From NCBI GenBank assembly GCA_903813345.2, contig CAIIXF020000005.1, forward strand, positions 1,924,001-1,988,000: a DNA stretch of 64,000 nucleotides, written 5' to 3'. The DNA comes from Owenia fusiformis. Lineage: Eukaryota; Annelida; Polychaeta; Sabellida; Oweniidae. Below, piece after piece: positions 49,136 to 61,974 of this stretch (position 1 is its first letter; every line of letters begins with the position of its first letter). A model generated the notes under the pieces. The model saw nothing but the letters and a program-made list of their open reading frames with translations, was not told where the DNA came from and made no database searches. A program made the position numbers and the translations under genes.

Positions 49136-49300
49136 TATACTTATCATCTAAAAATTGTCAAATAAATGCATTTTTTGTCTTTTGCTTCATCAGTTGGTAA
49201 TATTAATAATTGTAGAGCTGTATCAGTCATTATTAATAATACCAACTGAACCGAAAGACAAAAAGTGCATTTATTTGACAATTTATAGATGATAAGTATA
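49136..49300. repeat. Near-perfect hairpin, 72-bp arms
   Basis: Arms 49136-49210 and 49229-49300 match at about 90% (TTGTCAAATAAATGCA on one side, TGCATTTATTTGACAA on the other) around an 18-base loop. It could be a small MITE or the source of a hairpin RNA. Confidence 0.75.
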
Positions 49301-49973
49301 TTTCAATTTTCATGCACCAAAAATACACAAAATACATCGCCATAACTGATAACTTCACCTCATAAGCTTGTAGAAATCTGAAAACACAAGAAAACATATC
49401 TAATTTCAAATGTACAAGTATTTATTTCAGTTTTCATTAATTTGTACATGCTCTTTGTTAATGTTGTGGTGTGCAACTCAATTGAGAGACAAATAATCCA
49501 TTAGCAGACAAATCACATGGTAGATGACAAGGGATTGACCCTTTATCAAATTAATTACTTAAGATGAAAAGTAGTTTTTGTGCCGCCAAAATGGGTTGAA
49601 TCATCAAGAAATGGTACCCTTAGGGGTGGTATCAAATTATTTTTAAGTGGTACTGATTGTAACAAAGGAGAATATTAACAATTTCAAAATAATTAGAAAT
49701 CTGGTTGTGGCTTACAGTTTTATTGCAATAAATCAGAAAATAAATTGTGATAAAGTTTTTAAACAACAAACATAATGAACAAAATGAGTAATTTTTATAT
49801 GGCACTATAATGTTTTTATCTGTTTTTGAGTACACTTTTTGATATGTATTCCAATTGATATGTTGACCAAATAACAAATAGAAATGAATGTTTATATTAA
49901 AATGGAAACACCATCATAACAGTAAGCATAATATATTCGTCAAGTTCTATTATGAGAGTTTTTATTGCGAGGA

Positions 49974-50040
49974 TTTGGATATGGAATTTATCCCAAGGGA
50001 AATCAATATATCTACTGTAGGGATAAATCCTATATCCAAA
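49974..50040. repeat. Short hairpin, family member 2
   Basis: Arms TTTGGATATGGAATTTATCC and GGATAAATCCTATATCCAAA, same outline as 15687-15775. Confidence 0.65.
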
Positions 50041-51800
50041 CCTACATATTGATATACTCTAATATACTGATATAGTATAATTCTTAAGTGATGCACTTAA
50101 TAAACAAAACCTAGATAATGCTGGATTGGAAGTTTGAATACAATTGATAATATATTAAGGCTAAGGTAAATAACAATAAAATAAGGCTTAGGTGAATAAA
50201 TCAAGTGTTTAGCATATATCCCCTACATCTTTTTTAAACTGCATAATGAGGTCTACATAGCATTCATGAATATTATATAATTCAAGCAAACTGCATACAT
50301 TTTAACTGCAATGTTTGATAATTATCATACATAATAGACTGTTGGGGATGTAAGAGAAGTAAAGGGCCTCATCCCATTCCATAAAATAATGCTAAACATT
50401 CCATTTAATGACCCTAACCTTAATTCTTATATACAATCCTTTGGAAAAGCCAACAAACACATTTCCATTGACTGTTACGATTCAGTAGATTTTACATTAA
50501 CAAGTACTTCGGAGATAAGGTGCAAATCACTATTGATGACAAAACTTGAGAAAATCTCAGACACGTTTAAATATCAATAACACAACTTAAAGAGATAAGT
50601 GTCTGGGAATGATGTACATTGTGTTAAATTGCAAAGCTTACATCATGAAAAACCAAAGAGAAAACCCTCGCCTTCAATGCAGTTGTGCAAATGTATCCCA
50701 TTAACATGTCCAAAGAATATATTTATATGCAGTTGTGCAAATGTGCTAAACTGTATACCTTAAATCCCATTAACATGTACAAAATAATATATTTACTGAC
50801 ATGGCTTATTTAAATATGACACATTGACTGAGTTCTCTCTTCTGATTTGTAGCTAGTAAATTATTTAATCCAAATTGGTTGCATTTTTTACAATTATCGA
50901 AGGGCAGTTCTGTTTTAGTGTTATAACACCTATACCTCCTCTATGAATGTAAATGGTTGATTAAACATAAGAGGGGATAATACAACTGTCCTTAGGAGAC
51001 TAGTCAGACTAGCTATTCTCCATTAACAGTCTGTAGCTAAATATGATTAAAGTGTGGTTAACTTATAAACTTCTTAAATAACACAGAGGTATCACTTTTC
51101 TGAGGCAACTGACAGATATATATGTTTTAAATAACTGATGGTCAGGACAGTAAGTATGATTATGTTCTTTTTCAGTAAAGTTTGCTTAATGTTAGTAACA
51201 TTTTTTCACAATCTTTCTGATTAACACACATCCCTCGGCAATAAGAATGAATAACAACAAAATGTGTGATCTCACGAAATCAAATAAGTGTTACAATAAC
51301 AAGTCAAAGAGGCACGCAATTACAACATAAAGTTCATTCAAGTGTCACACTTTGTCCAAAGTGTTTGAAGTGCAATGTTGTTGATGATGAAAGCCCACTT
51401 GGCTTGTCTTTAGAGAGTGTTAACTTATTACACATTACTTGTTCTGTTTTTTAGTTATGGGCTGTGTGAGTTAGTGTGTGGGTGGTGTCTCATTGGTAAT
51501 GTGTAGAATGATTGTCTGTCTATCATGGTGTTGTCGTGTCCACTACTAGTGCATCTATTGGAGTGTCCATCGGTGGTGTGTGGTTGTGTGTCATTTCTTC
51601 TGTCTTGCTGGTGTTTTCTAGTGGTGTGTCCAATGATACAGTGTCCATTGTTGGTGTGTCAAGTGGGCGATTCTCCACTGGTGCAATGCAAATGCCTATG
51701 CCAGATTTAATGCTAATAGGCCTGATGCTTTGATGCCAACAGATATTTGGAATGCCTGTAGGTGTATGGGCATACACAACTTCCATTACTCCTATTAGCA

Positions 51801-51904
51801 TCAATTGAATACAGGGTTCATTCCTGACATTGTTTGATACATGGGGGTCTTTGGTGCCTCGTGCCAGGTCCCCATGTCTGGTTTACTCTGGAATGTTGTC
51901 CCAG
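51801..51904 (-). CDS. Candidate terminal exon, minus strand
   Basis: Read on the minus strand, a strong acceptor (TTTCACTGTCTTCCAG) at 51905-51906 opens an exon that, in phase 1, encodes about 34 residues (starting GTTFQSKPDMGTWHEAPKTP) and stops at 51801-51803. The composition is protein-like, but the peptide is not recognised, no partner exon was found upstream, and the intron before it would consist largely of the 51930-52575 tandem repeat. Confidence 0.3.
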
Positions 51905-51929
51905 CTGGAAGACAGTGAAATACAGTAAA

Positions 51930-52575
51930 ATGGTTAGATAAGGAATGAAATATACAATACAATATGTAGATAAGGAGTGAAATATACAATACAGTGTGTA
52001 GATAAGGAATGAATTATACAATATGTAGATAAGGAATGAAATATACAATATAGTGTAGATAAGGAATGAAATATACAATACAGTGCAAAGATAAGGAACG
52101 AAATATACAATACAGTGTAGATAAGGAATGAAATATACAGTACAGTGATTAGATAAGGAACGAAATATACAATACCTTGTGAAGATAAGGAATGAAATAT
52201 ACAATACAGTGTGAAGATAAGGAACGAAATATACAATACAATATGTAGATAAGGAGTGAAATATACAATACAGTGTATTGATAAGGAATGAAATATACAA
52301 TACAGGGTGTAGATAAGGAGTGAAATATACAATACAGTGTGTAGATAAGGAGTAAAATATACAATACAGTGTGTAGATAAGGAATGAAATATACAATACA
52401 GTGTGTAGATAAGGAACGCAATATACAATACAGTGTGAAGAAAAGGAATGAAATATACAATACAGTGTGAAGATAAGGAACGAAATATACAATACAATAT
52501 GTGGATAAGGATTGAAATATACAATACAGTGTATAGATAAGGGATGAAATATACAATACAGTGTGTAGATAAGAA
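51930..52575 (+). repeat. Tandem repeat, about 31-bp unit, some 20 copies
   Basis: Unit AGATAAGGAATGAAATATAC followed by AATACAGTGTGT, with unit lengths from about 25 to 33. Three long overlapping minus-strand frames (YISFLIYTLYCI-type) are artefacts. Confidence 0.95.
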
Positions 52576-54390
52576 TTATGATGGTAACATTGTCATACTT
52601 CTTAGAAAGATTACCTCCAACATTTTATTTGAGGCTACTTTTGTAAGTGTAGATGATATTAGTGGTTGATAGTGAACAACTTTGCTATGCACAATTAAAG
52701 CAAATGGGATTGTTTTTATTTGTCATTGTTTGAGATCTCTAAATCAAATCATCCAATTAATAATCACATCACCCAAAGTTAAATTGCAAGGTCATAGTAA
52801 CCTCATCATTTCAGTACAGCACAGTTATTGTGAATAACATTAATTTGCGCTCAGACTCCAGTTAGACTACAAAGCTCTCATTTAAGATGCAAAGTTGAAC
52901 AAATTCAAAGGATACATTGATTTAGTACTCTGTTAAAAGTAAGTTGCATGTTCAAGGTGTTGACGATTGCGAAATTAATATTTAGCTGGATAGTAAAAAA
53001 TTTATTTGTGTGATTTTAATTGCTGGTTGTTTCAAAAAGCATTTTCATCTGATATTTGAACTTCACTGAAATTATCCTATATCCCATTATGCCATTGAGA
53101 ATTTTTTTCAAATGGAAATAAGGGATTTGTAAAAAATAATTGTTTTTGTTATGGCTAAACCAATTATAACCCGAGAACATTTACAAATAGGTGTGTAGTA
53201 TTTCATATTAATTAGTTTCACAGTAATTAAATGAGCTATGAAATGATGTTATTTGTGTATCCAAAACAGTTTCTGCATTAACATATTTTGTTTCACTCTG
53301 CACTGTGTACTACAAATATTATGTTCATATGATAATTTTTTTTGAAAAGGCCACTACAAGATTTCATATGCAGATAGGTCGCAATCAATTGCCCTACTTA
53401 TTACATGATTATCTCTCGTAAAAGACAAGATCATATATATCTCAATAAAAATGAGAAATCACTGCCATCATTGGAATTGTTCAACAATATCAAATTCCAA
53501 GCTAACAACTCTATGACGTTGATAACATGCAATTTCATTTGCTTATTGTGGCATTTTCTACATTCAAGTCTTGCATGGAAGACTTTAATTAGGGCTTGAC
53601 TTCTCATTTGCTTTCTCCTTATATTGTCGAATCAAGACTAATTAGTTAGGAAACAAATTATTTTGTTTCGTTCTGGCATTTTGTTATTTAGCAGCATTGA
53701 AAGTGATGTGTGGGTTACCAATGAAGGTTACTTCCTATTCAATAACATACAAAGGAGATTGAATTAATGAAACCAAACTTTTGTTAACAACTGAAAATTA
53801 TGGGTGTTTTTTTATTATCTGCAGATTTATGTTTGCCATCGTTCATCATGTTAAAATTTAGTAGCATTTTATATTTTTGGATAATAACCTCTTTGGACTT
53901 TGATGAAGATACTATAAAAGTAGATTATTTGGTTCAATTAAGTAATAGTTCAGATTTTCAGAGTTTCTGACTTTTTTGCTTTTTTCCAAAATACTGAGGA
54001 TTTTCTAATGTTTCCCCATTGCTGGAAATGTCCATGATTTTATGACAAGATGACTTTTTAATTTGAACCATTTAAAAAGTCAGTTCAAAAATTGTGAAAT
54101 TTTGTGTAATGGGTGCTGTTTATGTTTGCAGGTACTTAATTCACACAATTTTTTAATTTCATTTTTTTTAAAATTTTGTATGAAGTGGAAGTCTATGGCA
54201 GCTTTAAGGCAACAGCTTCATACCAAAAGCATCGGAGAGCAGTTATTTATTAGCTTACTGGTTTTCTACATTGGATATTAAACCAGCATTCAAAGAAAGG
54301 CCATTACAATGACATTTCCTTTCAACACCGTTAGACTTTTCATCTCAAACCACGGCTAATCGCAGTCAGTATGATCATATAACCTTTTAT
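52576..54390. other. Intergenic stretch
   Basis: A weak copy of the 1249-1622 repeat family is at 52848-52920 (CAGACTCCAGTTAGACTAC joined to AAAGCTCTCATTTAAGATGC). Otherwise AT-rich sequence with nothing recognisable. Confidence 0.5.
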
Positions 54391-54519
54391 TCACCCATGA
54401 TTACCTTTTGCCTTGTGTCCCCTTGTCCTGCAGCGACCTTTGACGCATTTGTAGAATCCAAAACAGCTACAATGGGAGTCTGAGCTGCATTTTCTCCTCT
54501 TAATGCCCTTACAGTTGTC
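54391..54519 (-). CDS. Secreted FG-repeat protein, exon 2: six-cysteine C-terminal domain
   Basis: On the minus strand an acceptor (CCTATGTTTTAG) opens a phase 0 exon of 43 codons ending in TGA at 54391-54393. This matches the phase 0 donor of the exon at 57122-58195. The 42 residues have six cysteines with spacing 7-5-1-5-4 (C-x5-C-S-C-F-G-F-Y-K-C-V-K-G-R-C) and many Lys/Arg, the look of a small disulphide-bonded domain such as those of extracellular matrix, antimicrobial or knottin-like peptides. Family not identified. A GTAATC near the end (AAAG|GTAATC) could be a donor to a further exon. Confidence 0.6.
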   Translation of the reverse strand, partial: DNCKGIKRRKCSSDSHCSCFGFYKCVKGRCRTRGHKAKGNHG

Positions 54520-57121
54520 CTAAAACATAGGAAATATATGTTATGGATTTTACTTTTTTGTGATAGGTTGCTTTCATATTAAAATGCATTTAACATGGTG
54601 GGGGAGGCTTAGGCTCAAAAAGCATCTGACGAGCACACTTGTTTTCCTGATGAGATAATTGTTTAATGAAAATTAACATTGTTAAATGAAATTGCAAAAC
54701 TGAATTGTACATTCTCAGTGTATATTGATATAAATGGTAAAATTATTCATTACATAGTGGCATAATTCATGAATCAGGGAATTAAATAGGAGAGAATTGA
54801 ACATGATTTACAGTAGATTGTATAATTTGGTGATTGCATCTCTATAAGCAATAAAAGTGTTGTTAATATATTTTTATGGAAGCTGTTAATCTTCGGCAAT
54901 GAGTGTGAAATCAGGAAATGAAATTAAATCAAGATTAATTGGATAATATGAATAATAACACAAAGTGTGATGTAACGTTTTCTATCTTCACAATTCATTA
55001 AAAAATAAGTTGATATTTCTGATTTTTATAGGAAAACAAAATGTCAGTTGGATTGTGTTTCCCCTATTAATTATACAATTTGAAATACTATAATATCAAT
55101 TTATGCCCAGCCCACTTCATCATTGTATTCTATGGCTGGGAGGCTGCAAGATACCTTTGGAAAAAACTTTTATTGGATAAATTTTATGACAGCATGTTTT
55201 AAGTATTGTTTTTAGTGAGAAATAATAGGGTCAAGCATTGACGTGTTCATGTAATCTCTTTTTAGATGGCTCTTTGCAAAGTTGGATACAGTTTCATCTG
55301 GTGGAACAATAAAATAATTAGTAACTTAAGTACCTCCATTAGATGGTTCAGCACAGGGTTAATTTGGTAACTACAACAACACGTGGTAACTAGGAAGACA
55401 ACACATGCACTGAGCTTATTTCCTACTTTTACTTTAGGTCTGTAGGTTTAGCTTTGTTTTTTTAAAGTGATTAAAAGTTTCTTCTCTTAAAAATGGTCTT
55501 AATTTTGAACCTATTTTGGATATCTTATATTTCGGAAAATAAAGGACACAAATAGTTAATGCACAGTGTAAATTGATTGTCATTTCTAATTTAGAGTATA
55601 TCAAAAATGACTGTACACAATTCTTGTATTGCGAATTAACCAAAATACTAAGTAGGCCTAATGCCCTCTTATTTTCCACTCATAGCGATTTTCGATAGGA
55701 CTTTGACAAGTTATAATGAAATTGATTACTACTAAGCTTATAATCCAATCTTGATTATCAGTTGAACAGCAGCTTTCATTTTCATCATGATCTGTATTTG
55801 TCATCATTATATTGATATTAGAGACACAGTGACCTATTGTTACAAGTATGAATAGGCCTACCTATTTGCACTATTCACTTGCTTAGGTTATATTGATATT
55901 AGAGACACAGTGACCTATTGTTACAAATATGAATACCTATTTGCACTGATACACTTGCTCTGAATGTGTGATATTTTGAGTCTCAATTTTTAGACTGTTT
56001 ATGATGATGCAATAAAAACTTTAACACAGTAACATTTTTGTAGTGCCTTGCATTAAAACTGTATTGAGTAATTTGGGGAATTTTTTGAAGCATTGAACTT
56101 TCCCCCAAATTTAAAGATCAAAAAGCAATTTAAAAATTAAATAAAAATGATAATCAATATAATAAATACAAATTCAAAATAATTCATTTTTGTAAAATTA
56201 TCAATTTGCATCTATAATTGATGTTATTATTAGTTAGTCTGATACTAAGGCCAAGAAATTCACTTTAATACAAAAAAATGTTTTGTGCTATAAGATTTTG
56301 ATCTGAACTGACTTATAAATAGAACTGAGAATCTAATTACCCAAATGCGAGTAGGTAGTTACCAGTTTCACCACCAGGTGGCTGATTCGGGTCAATTAAC
56401 ATGGCAGGTATATAAGAAAGTTCCCTTAAACTTGAATATTATCAATTTAAGTGGCTCAATTTTCATATAACCCTTATGTGTCTGATACTTATACTAATGA
56501 AAATATGTCCAGTAAAGCAAAATATTATCTGTCCACTAAAAGAAAAGATATTTCATTTTTTGTGATTTTATAGCATGGGGTCTATGGGGAATCTCCCCTA
56601 GCTACAAGTCACATTTTCAAAGAAAATTAATTTTTCAAAGTTGAAAAACACCTTTTAAAACCACATTTCTAGATGTCATTTTACATGTAGATTTCAAATA
56701 TGATATTACTTTGACTGAATTTTGAATTTTTAATGACGTAAATCAAGATTATTTCTACTCGCATCTGGGTTATTAACCATTGTCTCCTGAAGTGATAGTT
56801 CTATATGTAGTGCGAATTCATGCTATTATACCTTTAATTATTTAATTCTAAGGCCAATGATGTATATGAATAGTTTTAATGAAAAGAACACCTTTAGGTG
56901 TTAGATTTTACAAATTCTCAGGAGAACTTATCGCAATACGAAAGTAACACACCCATTGGACATGTTTACAGTTTACAGCATGAATCCTAATTAAAGCCCC
57001 TTTAAGAGGTGTAAAAGATACATAACAAAGAATGCTCTTGCTAGCAGGTCAAAATTCCACAATTTCTGTAAATGAACAAAATGTTAGCTTCTAAAGTTTA
57101 TGGATTGTAATATATACTTAC
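54520..57121. other. Intron of the minus-strand gene
   Basis: About 2.6 kb. It contains a direct duplication of about 83 bases (55824-55900 against 55890-55960, sharing ATATTGATATTAGAGACACA) and the second 426-bp MITE. Nothing else was recognised. Confidence 0.55.
56344..56766 (+). mobile_element. 426-bp MITE, copy 2
   Basis: Ends AATGCGAGTAGG and CTACTCGCATC; same orientation and internal order as 37076-37501. Confidence 0.85.
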
Positions 57122-58195
57122 TGTATTTGATCCAAATGAGCCTTCAGATATATTAACATCTGAGGATCCAAATGACACCTGGGAGTGATCCTCCTGTGCT
57201 TGATGATGCTTTGAGCCCCTGGGAAATTCCCCCATTGTATCAGAACTACCTGTTTGAACAGGCTGGTCCATGGAGGGTTTAAATGAACCATAAGAAGGAC
57301 TCTTAACAGGTTTAATGTCTGCAAAATTGCCAAAACCAACAATGTCAAACTTCTCTGGTTTTTCTAGTGTCTTGGAAGGCTTTAAGTCTCCGAAGCTACC
57401 AAAATTACCAATATCAAAAGTTCCTGTTTTTTCTTGAGTTTTTGAAGGTTTTAAGTCACCGAAGCTCCCAAAAGTCTCTTCCTTAGGCTTGTTAGGTTTA
57501 AAGTCTGCAAACTTTCCAAATCCATTACCAGATGATTTGGAAGTGGCGAATGACCCAAATGATTCCTTCAATGGAGAAACATTGGAATGTTTGAAAGAGT
57601 TTGTGTTTGTAAATGTCCCAAACTGTCCAAAATTCTCAGAACTTTTGGAATGGCCCATTGCCCCGAGTCTGTTCTGTCCAGTAAATTTAGACTTTGACCC
57701 AGGTTTGGTCTTCTGTATGATTTCTTTTTTAAACTGATTTTTTAAAGATTTGAATCCATTGTGATTAGTATCTAAAACATCATTATTTTTAGGGTACCAA
57801 AATCGAATGGTTTTACTTGGTCTCAACTTCCCATTCAATGTTCGCCTAAGAATAATTCCCTTCATTTTTATAGCAGGTTTAACAACAATCTCTTCATCTT
57901 TTAGTTTGTTTTTCTCATCAGTTCCAACTTTTGAATTACTCCCATTTTCAATGTTATTTCCAATAGCGTTAGAGTTATTTAACTTTATAATGTCTTTTAA
58001 TAAAGCAATATCTCTATCCAACTGCTTTCCTGTTGAAAGAATGGCATCCTCCAGAATTGTATCTAAAGTCTTGAAAACTTTCATTAAAATCCGTTCCTCC
58101 CTTCGGTATTTCTGAATTTGACTAGAGCCATCAGCAATTCCTATAAGTCCACACTGGAGCATAAGAGCTAACAAAAAGCATGTACTAAGATGCAT
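57122..58195 (-). CDS. Secreted FG-repeat protein, exon 1
   Basis: 358 codons from the ATG at 58193-58195 to a strong donor (ACA|GTAAGTAT), phase 0. Residues 1-23 are a clear signal peptide (hydrophobic core CFLLALMLQCGLIGIA). Residues about 30-72 form a charged, probably helical segment. The centre is basic and low in complexity. From about residue 185 come FG-rich motifs (FGSF, FGQF) and three imperfect repeats of about 30 residues built on F-G-x-F-x-D-x-K-P-x-K (about 223-300). No cysteine lies after the signal peptide, so all disulphides would come from exon 2. If the donor is ignored, the frame stops seven codons later. Expected to be secreted and largely disordered, as in shell-matrix or byssus-type proteins; function unknown. 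Confidence 0.85.
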
Positions 58196-58305
58196 TTTTG
58201 ATTTTTGAACTATCTTGTAAAATATATGTTGGGAATTAATGAAAGCTTTGTGTTGTTGTTATGTGTATCGCCAATACACACAAGTAGCTGATTGTTGAGA
58301 GAGAT

Positions 58306-58315
58306 CCATATAAAC
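58306..58315 (-). promoter_or_regulatory. TATA-like box of the minus-strand secreted gene
   Basis: GTTTATATGG on the minus strand lies about 115 bases upstream of the ATG, which would leave an untranslated leader of about 85 bases. Supports 58195 as the true start. Confidence 0.5.
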
Positions 58316-61300
58316 TCCAGAGGTAGCTCTAACTTGATTGGTCTTTCCTGTTGCTGTTCTATGTTTGTATCCTAATTTCCTTCCTCAGATCGTACTCTCA
58401 TAAGTAGATGTCTCAGTTATATATCGCCCCAGGTCTGCCTTCTCACGCATCAAAATTAATCAACTTATTCCCCAAGTGAATATCTTAAGAAAGAAGTATC
58501 TCTGAATCATCGATTATGACAATATACCATTTATTTTTCAATTAAAAAGGTTTCACTAATGTCGATTTTAGTGAGACAGAAAGTTCGCAAACAAATGAAT
58601 CATTACGTCTTGAGAGAGTTGGATTTAATGTTGTATTTACGTAGTACTATCATAAACTGCTCAATGGGGGTTAGTAACGCCCCTAATGATAATCCGATTG
58701 AGATATTATGATGGAACTAACTGAATATATAAGAACTATTTTATGCCTTATCTTTTTACATAAGTTACTGATGGAAATTAGCCAAGGAATTCTGGCAACG
58801 TTTGCACAGCGTCACTCTTACGTCACTTTGCCATGTTAATTTGCTTAAAGATTGTTGAAATCTTCTAAGAATGTGTTGTTAACACGAGATAATTAGCCCC
58901 GGTGTCACTCAAAACCTGCTTAACAAGATCAGATATATTCAGGGTTATCAGAGCAAAATGAACAAATCAGTTGACATCTAGGCTAGAACATATTTAATTT
59001 CCGTTAAGACATTTTGCCTACTTTGAAAAAACAGACACTCTTTTTTTATAGATCACCAAAGGATATGAGACAGGAAAAATTATTAACGAGGGAAAATTTT
59101 TAAATTGCAACACCACCAATTTCAAAATTGCAACACCACCAATTTTAAAATGACAACACTATCAATTGTACAAATCTCATCAAATATATGTCTCCAAGAT
59201 CTCTCCTTTTATTTGGCTAATCAAATAAAAAAACAATACTCCCACTCTACGTCAACGTCACTCATAGAAATATATAATTATTGATTAACAAGTGTGAGTA
59301 TATCTCAATGTCACGATCATCAGTTATCAGATGTCATAAATGATCATTTTATCTTCTTAAACTCAAGATTTTTCAGTATCCTGGAGAGGTTATTGACAAA
59401 GTGGAAACCTACACAAGTACAGAATCACCGTATCAGGAAATCAAATCATTTATCTTTTTCTGATTACAGTACAATGAAAGCTTTAGTCTGAGCCCATAAG
59501 CCTCGGTAAAACAGGGACTAACGTCATGAAAAATTACGAATACGTACTTCGAATACCATTATATAAGACAATATAAGACATGTAAGAGCACTGTGTTTCA
59601 GGTCTCTTTTAATCAAAAAGTTACATCTCACATGTCCAGCGAATGGTACCTCATCAATTTTACCAATTCTAGAAATCCAATATTCACACAGTGTTGTCAT
59701 TGAAAAATTGAAATGATTACATTGTGATCAGTAGTGTTTGAAGAACCTTCAAGTAAAATAACATAAAGTGACACCTTATAAGAAATTCTTTCTCAATAGT
59801 CTTATACCCAAATGACATAAGGCGATGAAAAGACCAAATCGGATAACTGGTATTTGTATAATTTTTTTTCTTCTGAACAATGGGAGCATATTGAATTCAG
59901 CAGCCATCTTGAATTGTTTTCTTGAGTAGAGTCTTATGACCATGCAGTGTCAGTGAAAAAAAACTGAACCAAGTCTGACAACTGAGTATTTTGAATTGAG
60001 TGGCTTAACATTACTTGTTAAATTCACAATTCATCAGCCTTGTTGGCATGGAGCCAAATCTAACATTTGATATATCACACCACAGATATTGGCCAGATCG
60101 TTTTGTAGTAGGATCTCATAAGCTCAAAGAATAATTCATAAGATACGACACTAAATTGGAAAATTTCAAAAAAATATGACCACCTTTCAAAAATGTCCTT
60201 ATATAAAATGGTACCTGCTTCCCCATGACAGATTTTCCACTTATTTTATAGCTGAGATCTTCATCTTTCTATTTCTACTTCTTTGGTTCGAGTAAATAAC
60301 CTATGGATACAGTTATTTGACTTTTAATACGGCGAATATTTTTCAAGAGATCCGGACTCTGGTGTGTCCAAATATCATTGTAATGATGACGTCACATTTC
60401 TGGAACCAAGGGAGCACCATTCAGATTTGGACAGACAAGAGTCCGGCGATAAATTATCACTGTTTTGGCCTCTTATCAACGCAGCATTGCTTGAATAACG
60501 GTCATTGATGATAAAAAAGTTAAAGAATAACAAGATGCTTCGAATGAGGTATGATTTGTCCCATATTTTTCGGAAATGGCTCCATAATCGTCATTTTAAA
60601 ATTTGAAATTTTCTGAGGTGTCTCATCTTGAGGAATACTTATTGAGCTACTGATCCTACTACAAAAGAATCTGGCCGGGATCTATGTATCACACAGACAG
60701 ACAAATGGACTGACAATTGGATGGCTTCTCTATATCCCTCCGTCCATTCAGAGGGATAATGAATCTTGAGTCTATTGTCTCACATGATTTTATCAGTTTA
60801 CAAATGTTTGCCAAAAGACAAATTGGCTCAAAATTAATTACATTCTAGCACACCTCCAAGCAGTTAGTACTGCCAGTGCCCGTGCATAACAGTAATGACA
60901 GACAATCCTCCCCTTGAGCTTGTCAGTGAGATAAACGAATGCTTCAATCCATATGTCTTTTTATCAAGGCTATAACTCAAATACTGTTTTGGTATAGTTT
61001 TTTTGACACAACTTATCAAATTGTATATTTTAATGCAAGAGATTATAATAACTCATAAATGAAGTTGTAATATTTATATGTTTATATGTTTCAATGCAAA
61101 AAATTATTAATGATAAACCAACATAGCATTAATAATCTATATCATTTAATATAAATATGGCAATTTCATACTTATAAAATTGTAACCATCTCTTGAATTA
61201 ACTTTCAACCCCTCTGTTGTTCATCTCTCCTCTCCCCCTTATGATTTCAAAAATCCTGAATCCTAAAATTAATATCCACCTCAAAAATAAAATAAAATGT

Positions 61301-61470
61301 ACTTTACTTATTTTGCACTCCTTTAACAAGAAAATTAATTCCAAGCTTACGCAGATATTGATATGATAGTCTGATCCCTTCCCTAATTACTTTGTTTATG
61401 TCTTACATACTGGACTGGATACCAGACACAAGTCATCACTGTCACATATATTACCCTATATAGAAAACAG
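58316..61470. other. Gene-free region
   Basis: AT-rich. From about 59870 to 60760 there is an inverted copy of the AAAATGGC/aactcaaa family ending in CTCTATATCCCTCCGTCC, the complement of the text at 3431-3456. Three short CAACACCACCAATTT direct repeats are at 59109-59160. No exon is supported. Confidence 0.55.
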
Positions 61471-61708
61471 CATTTGCATTGATTTGGCATTGGCAGAGAT
61501 GAATAGAGTGGTATGGAGATACAATGGTGCATTTGCATTGATTTGGCATTGGCAGAGATGAATAGAGTGGTATGGAGATACAATGGCGCATTTGCATTGA
61601 TTTGGCATTGGCAGAGATGAATAGAGTGGGATGGAGATACAATGGCGCATTTGCATTGATTTGGCACCGGCAGAGATGAATAGAGTGGGATGGAGATACA
61701 ATGGCGCA
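61471..61708 (+). repeat. 59-bp tandem repeat, 4 copies
   Basis: Units starting CATTTGCATTGATTTGGCAT at 61471, 61530, 61589 and 61648, exact 59-base steps, over 95% identical. Minus-strand frames through it are artefacts. Confidence 0.97.
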
Positions 61709-61974
61709 TTTAGAGAATGATGTTCAGAATAAAGAGACATCTTTACATAAGGCTTGGAATACATAATAGTAATAATAACAAAACTTTTCAAATCATTTTC
61801 TTTTAAAATATTTTATCTATTGCTCTTATATTTAATTGTGAATAATAATAGGTATCAAGCATTAACTTGAAATAAATATAATCAGAACACTTTGGGTGAA
61901 GAGAATACTATAAAGGCAAAAAAAATCGAATAATTCATATTCAATTGATATACAAAAATATGTATACAAGGCAT

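Larger units (their letters stand above)
46543..51800. other. Gene-free region after the large gene
   Basis: It begins with the 3' untranslated region. AATAAA occurs at 47244-47249 and 48223-48228; neither can be chosen with confidence, and the first lies in a hairpin element. Two inverted-repeat structures, one copy of the AAAATGGC family (about 48610-49070), a short hairpin (49974-50040) and a direct duplication of TGCAGTTGTGCAAATGT (50682 and 50731) are present. No coding exon is supported. Confidence 0.6.

Noticed and set aside
50389-50580. 63-codon + strand frame
   Set aside because: Composition is not obviously repetitive, but there is no splice site, promoter, poly(A) or family signal to support it.
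51512-51733. Val/Ser-rich + strand frame and its Asp-Thr-Pro minus counterpart
   Set aside because: Built on degenerate TGGTGTGTCC repeats; no splice context or composition that favours either strand.
51818-52556. Overlapping minus-strand frames rich in YISFLIYTLYC
   Set aside because: All three frames are open because the 31-bp repeat lacks stops; artefact of the tandem array.
61383-61791. Three minus-strand frames over 61.4-61.8 kb
   Set aside because: Produced by the 59-bp tandem repeat; length not a multiple of three, so the same peptide appears in each frame in turn.
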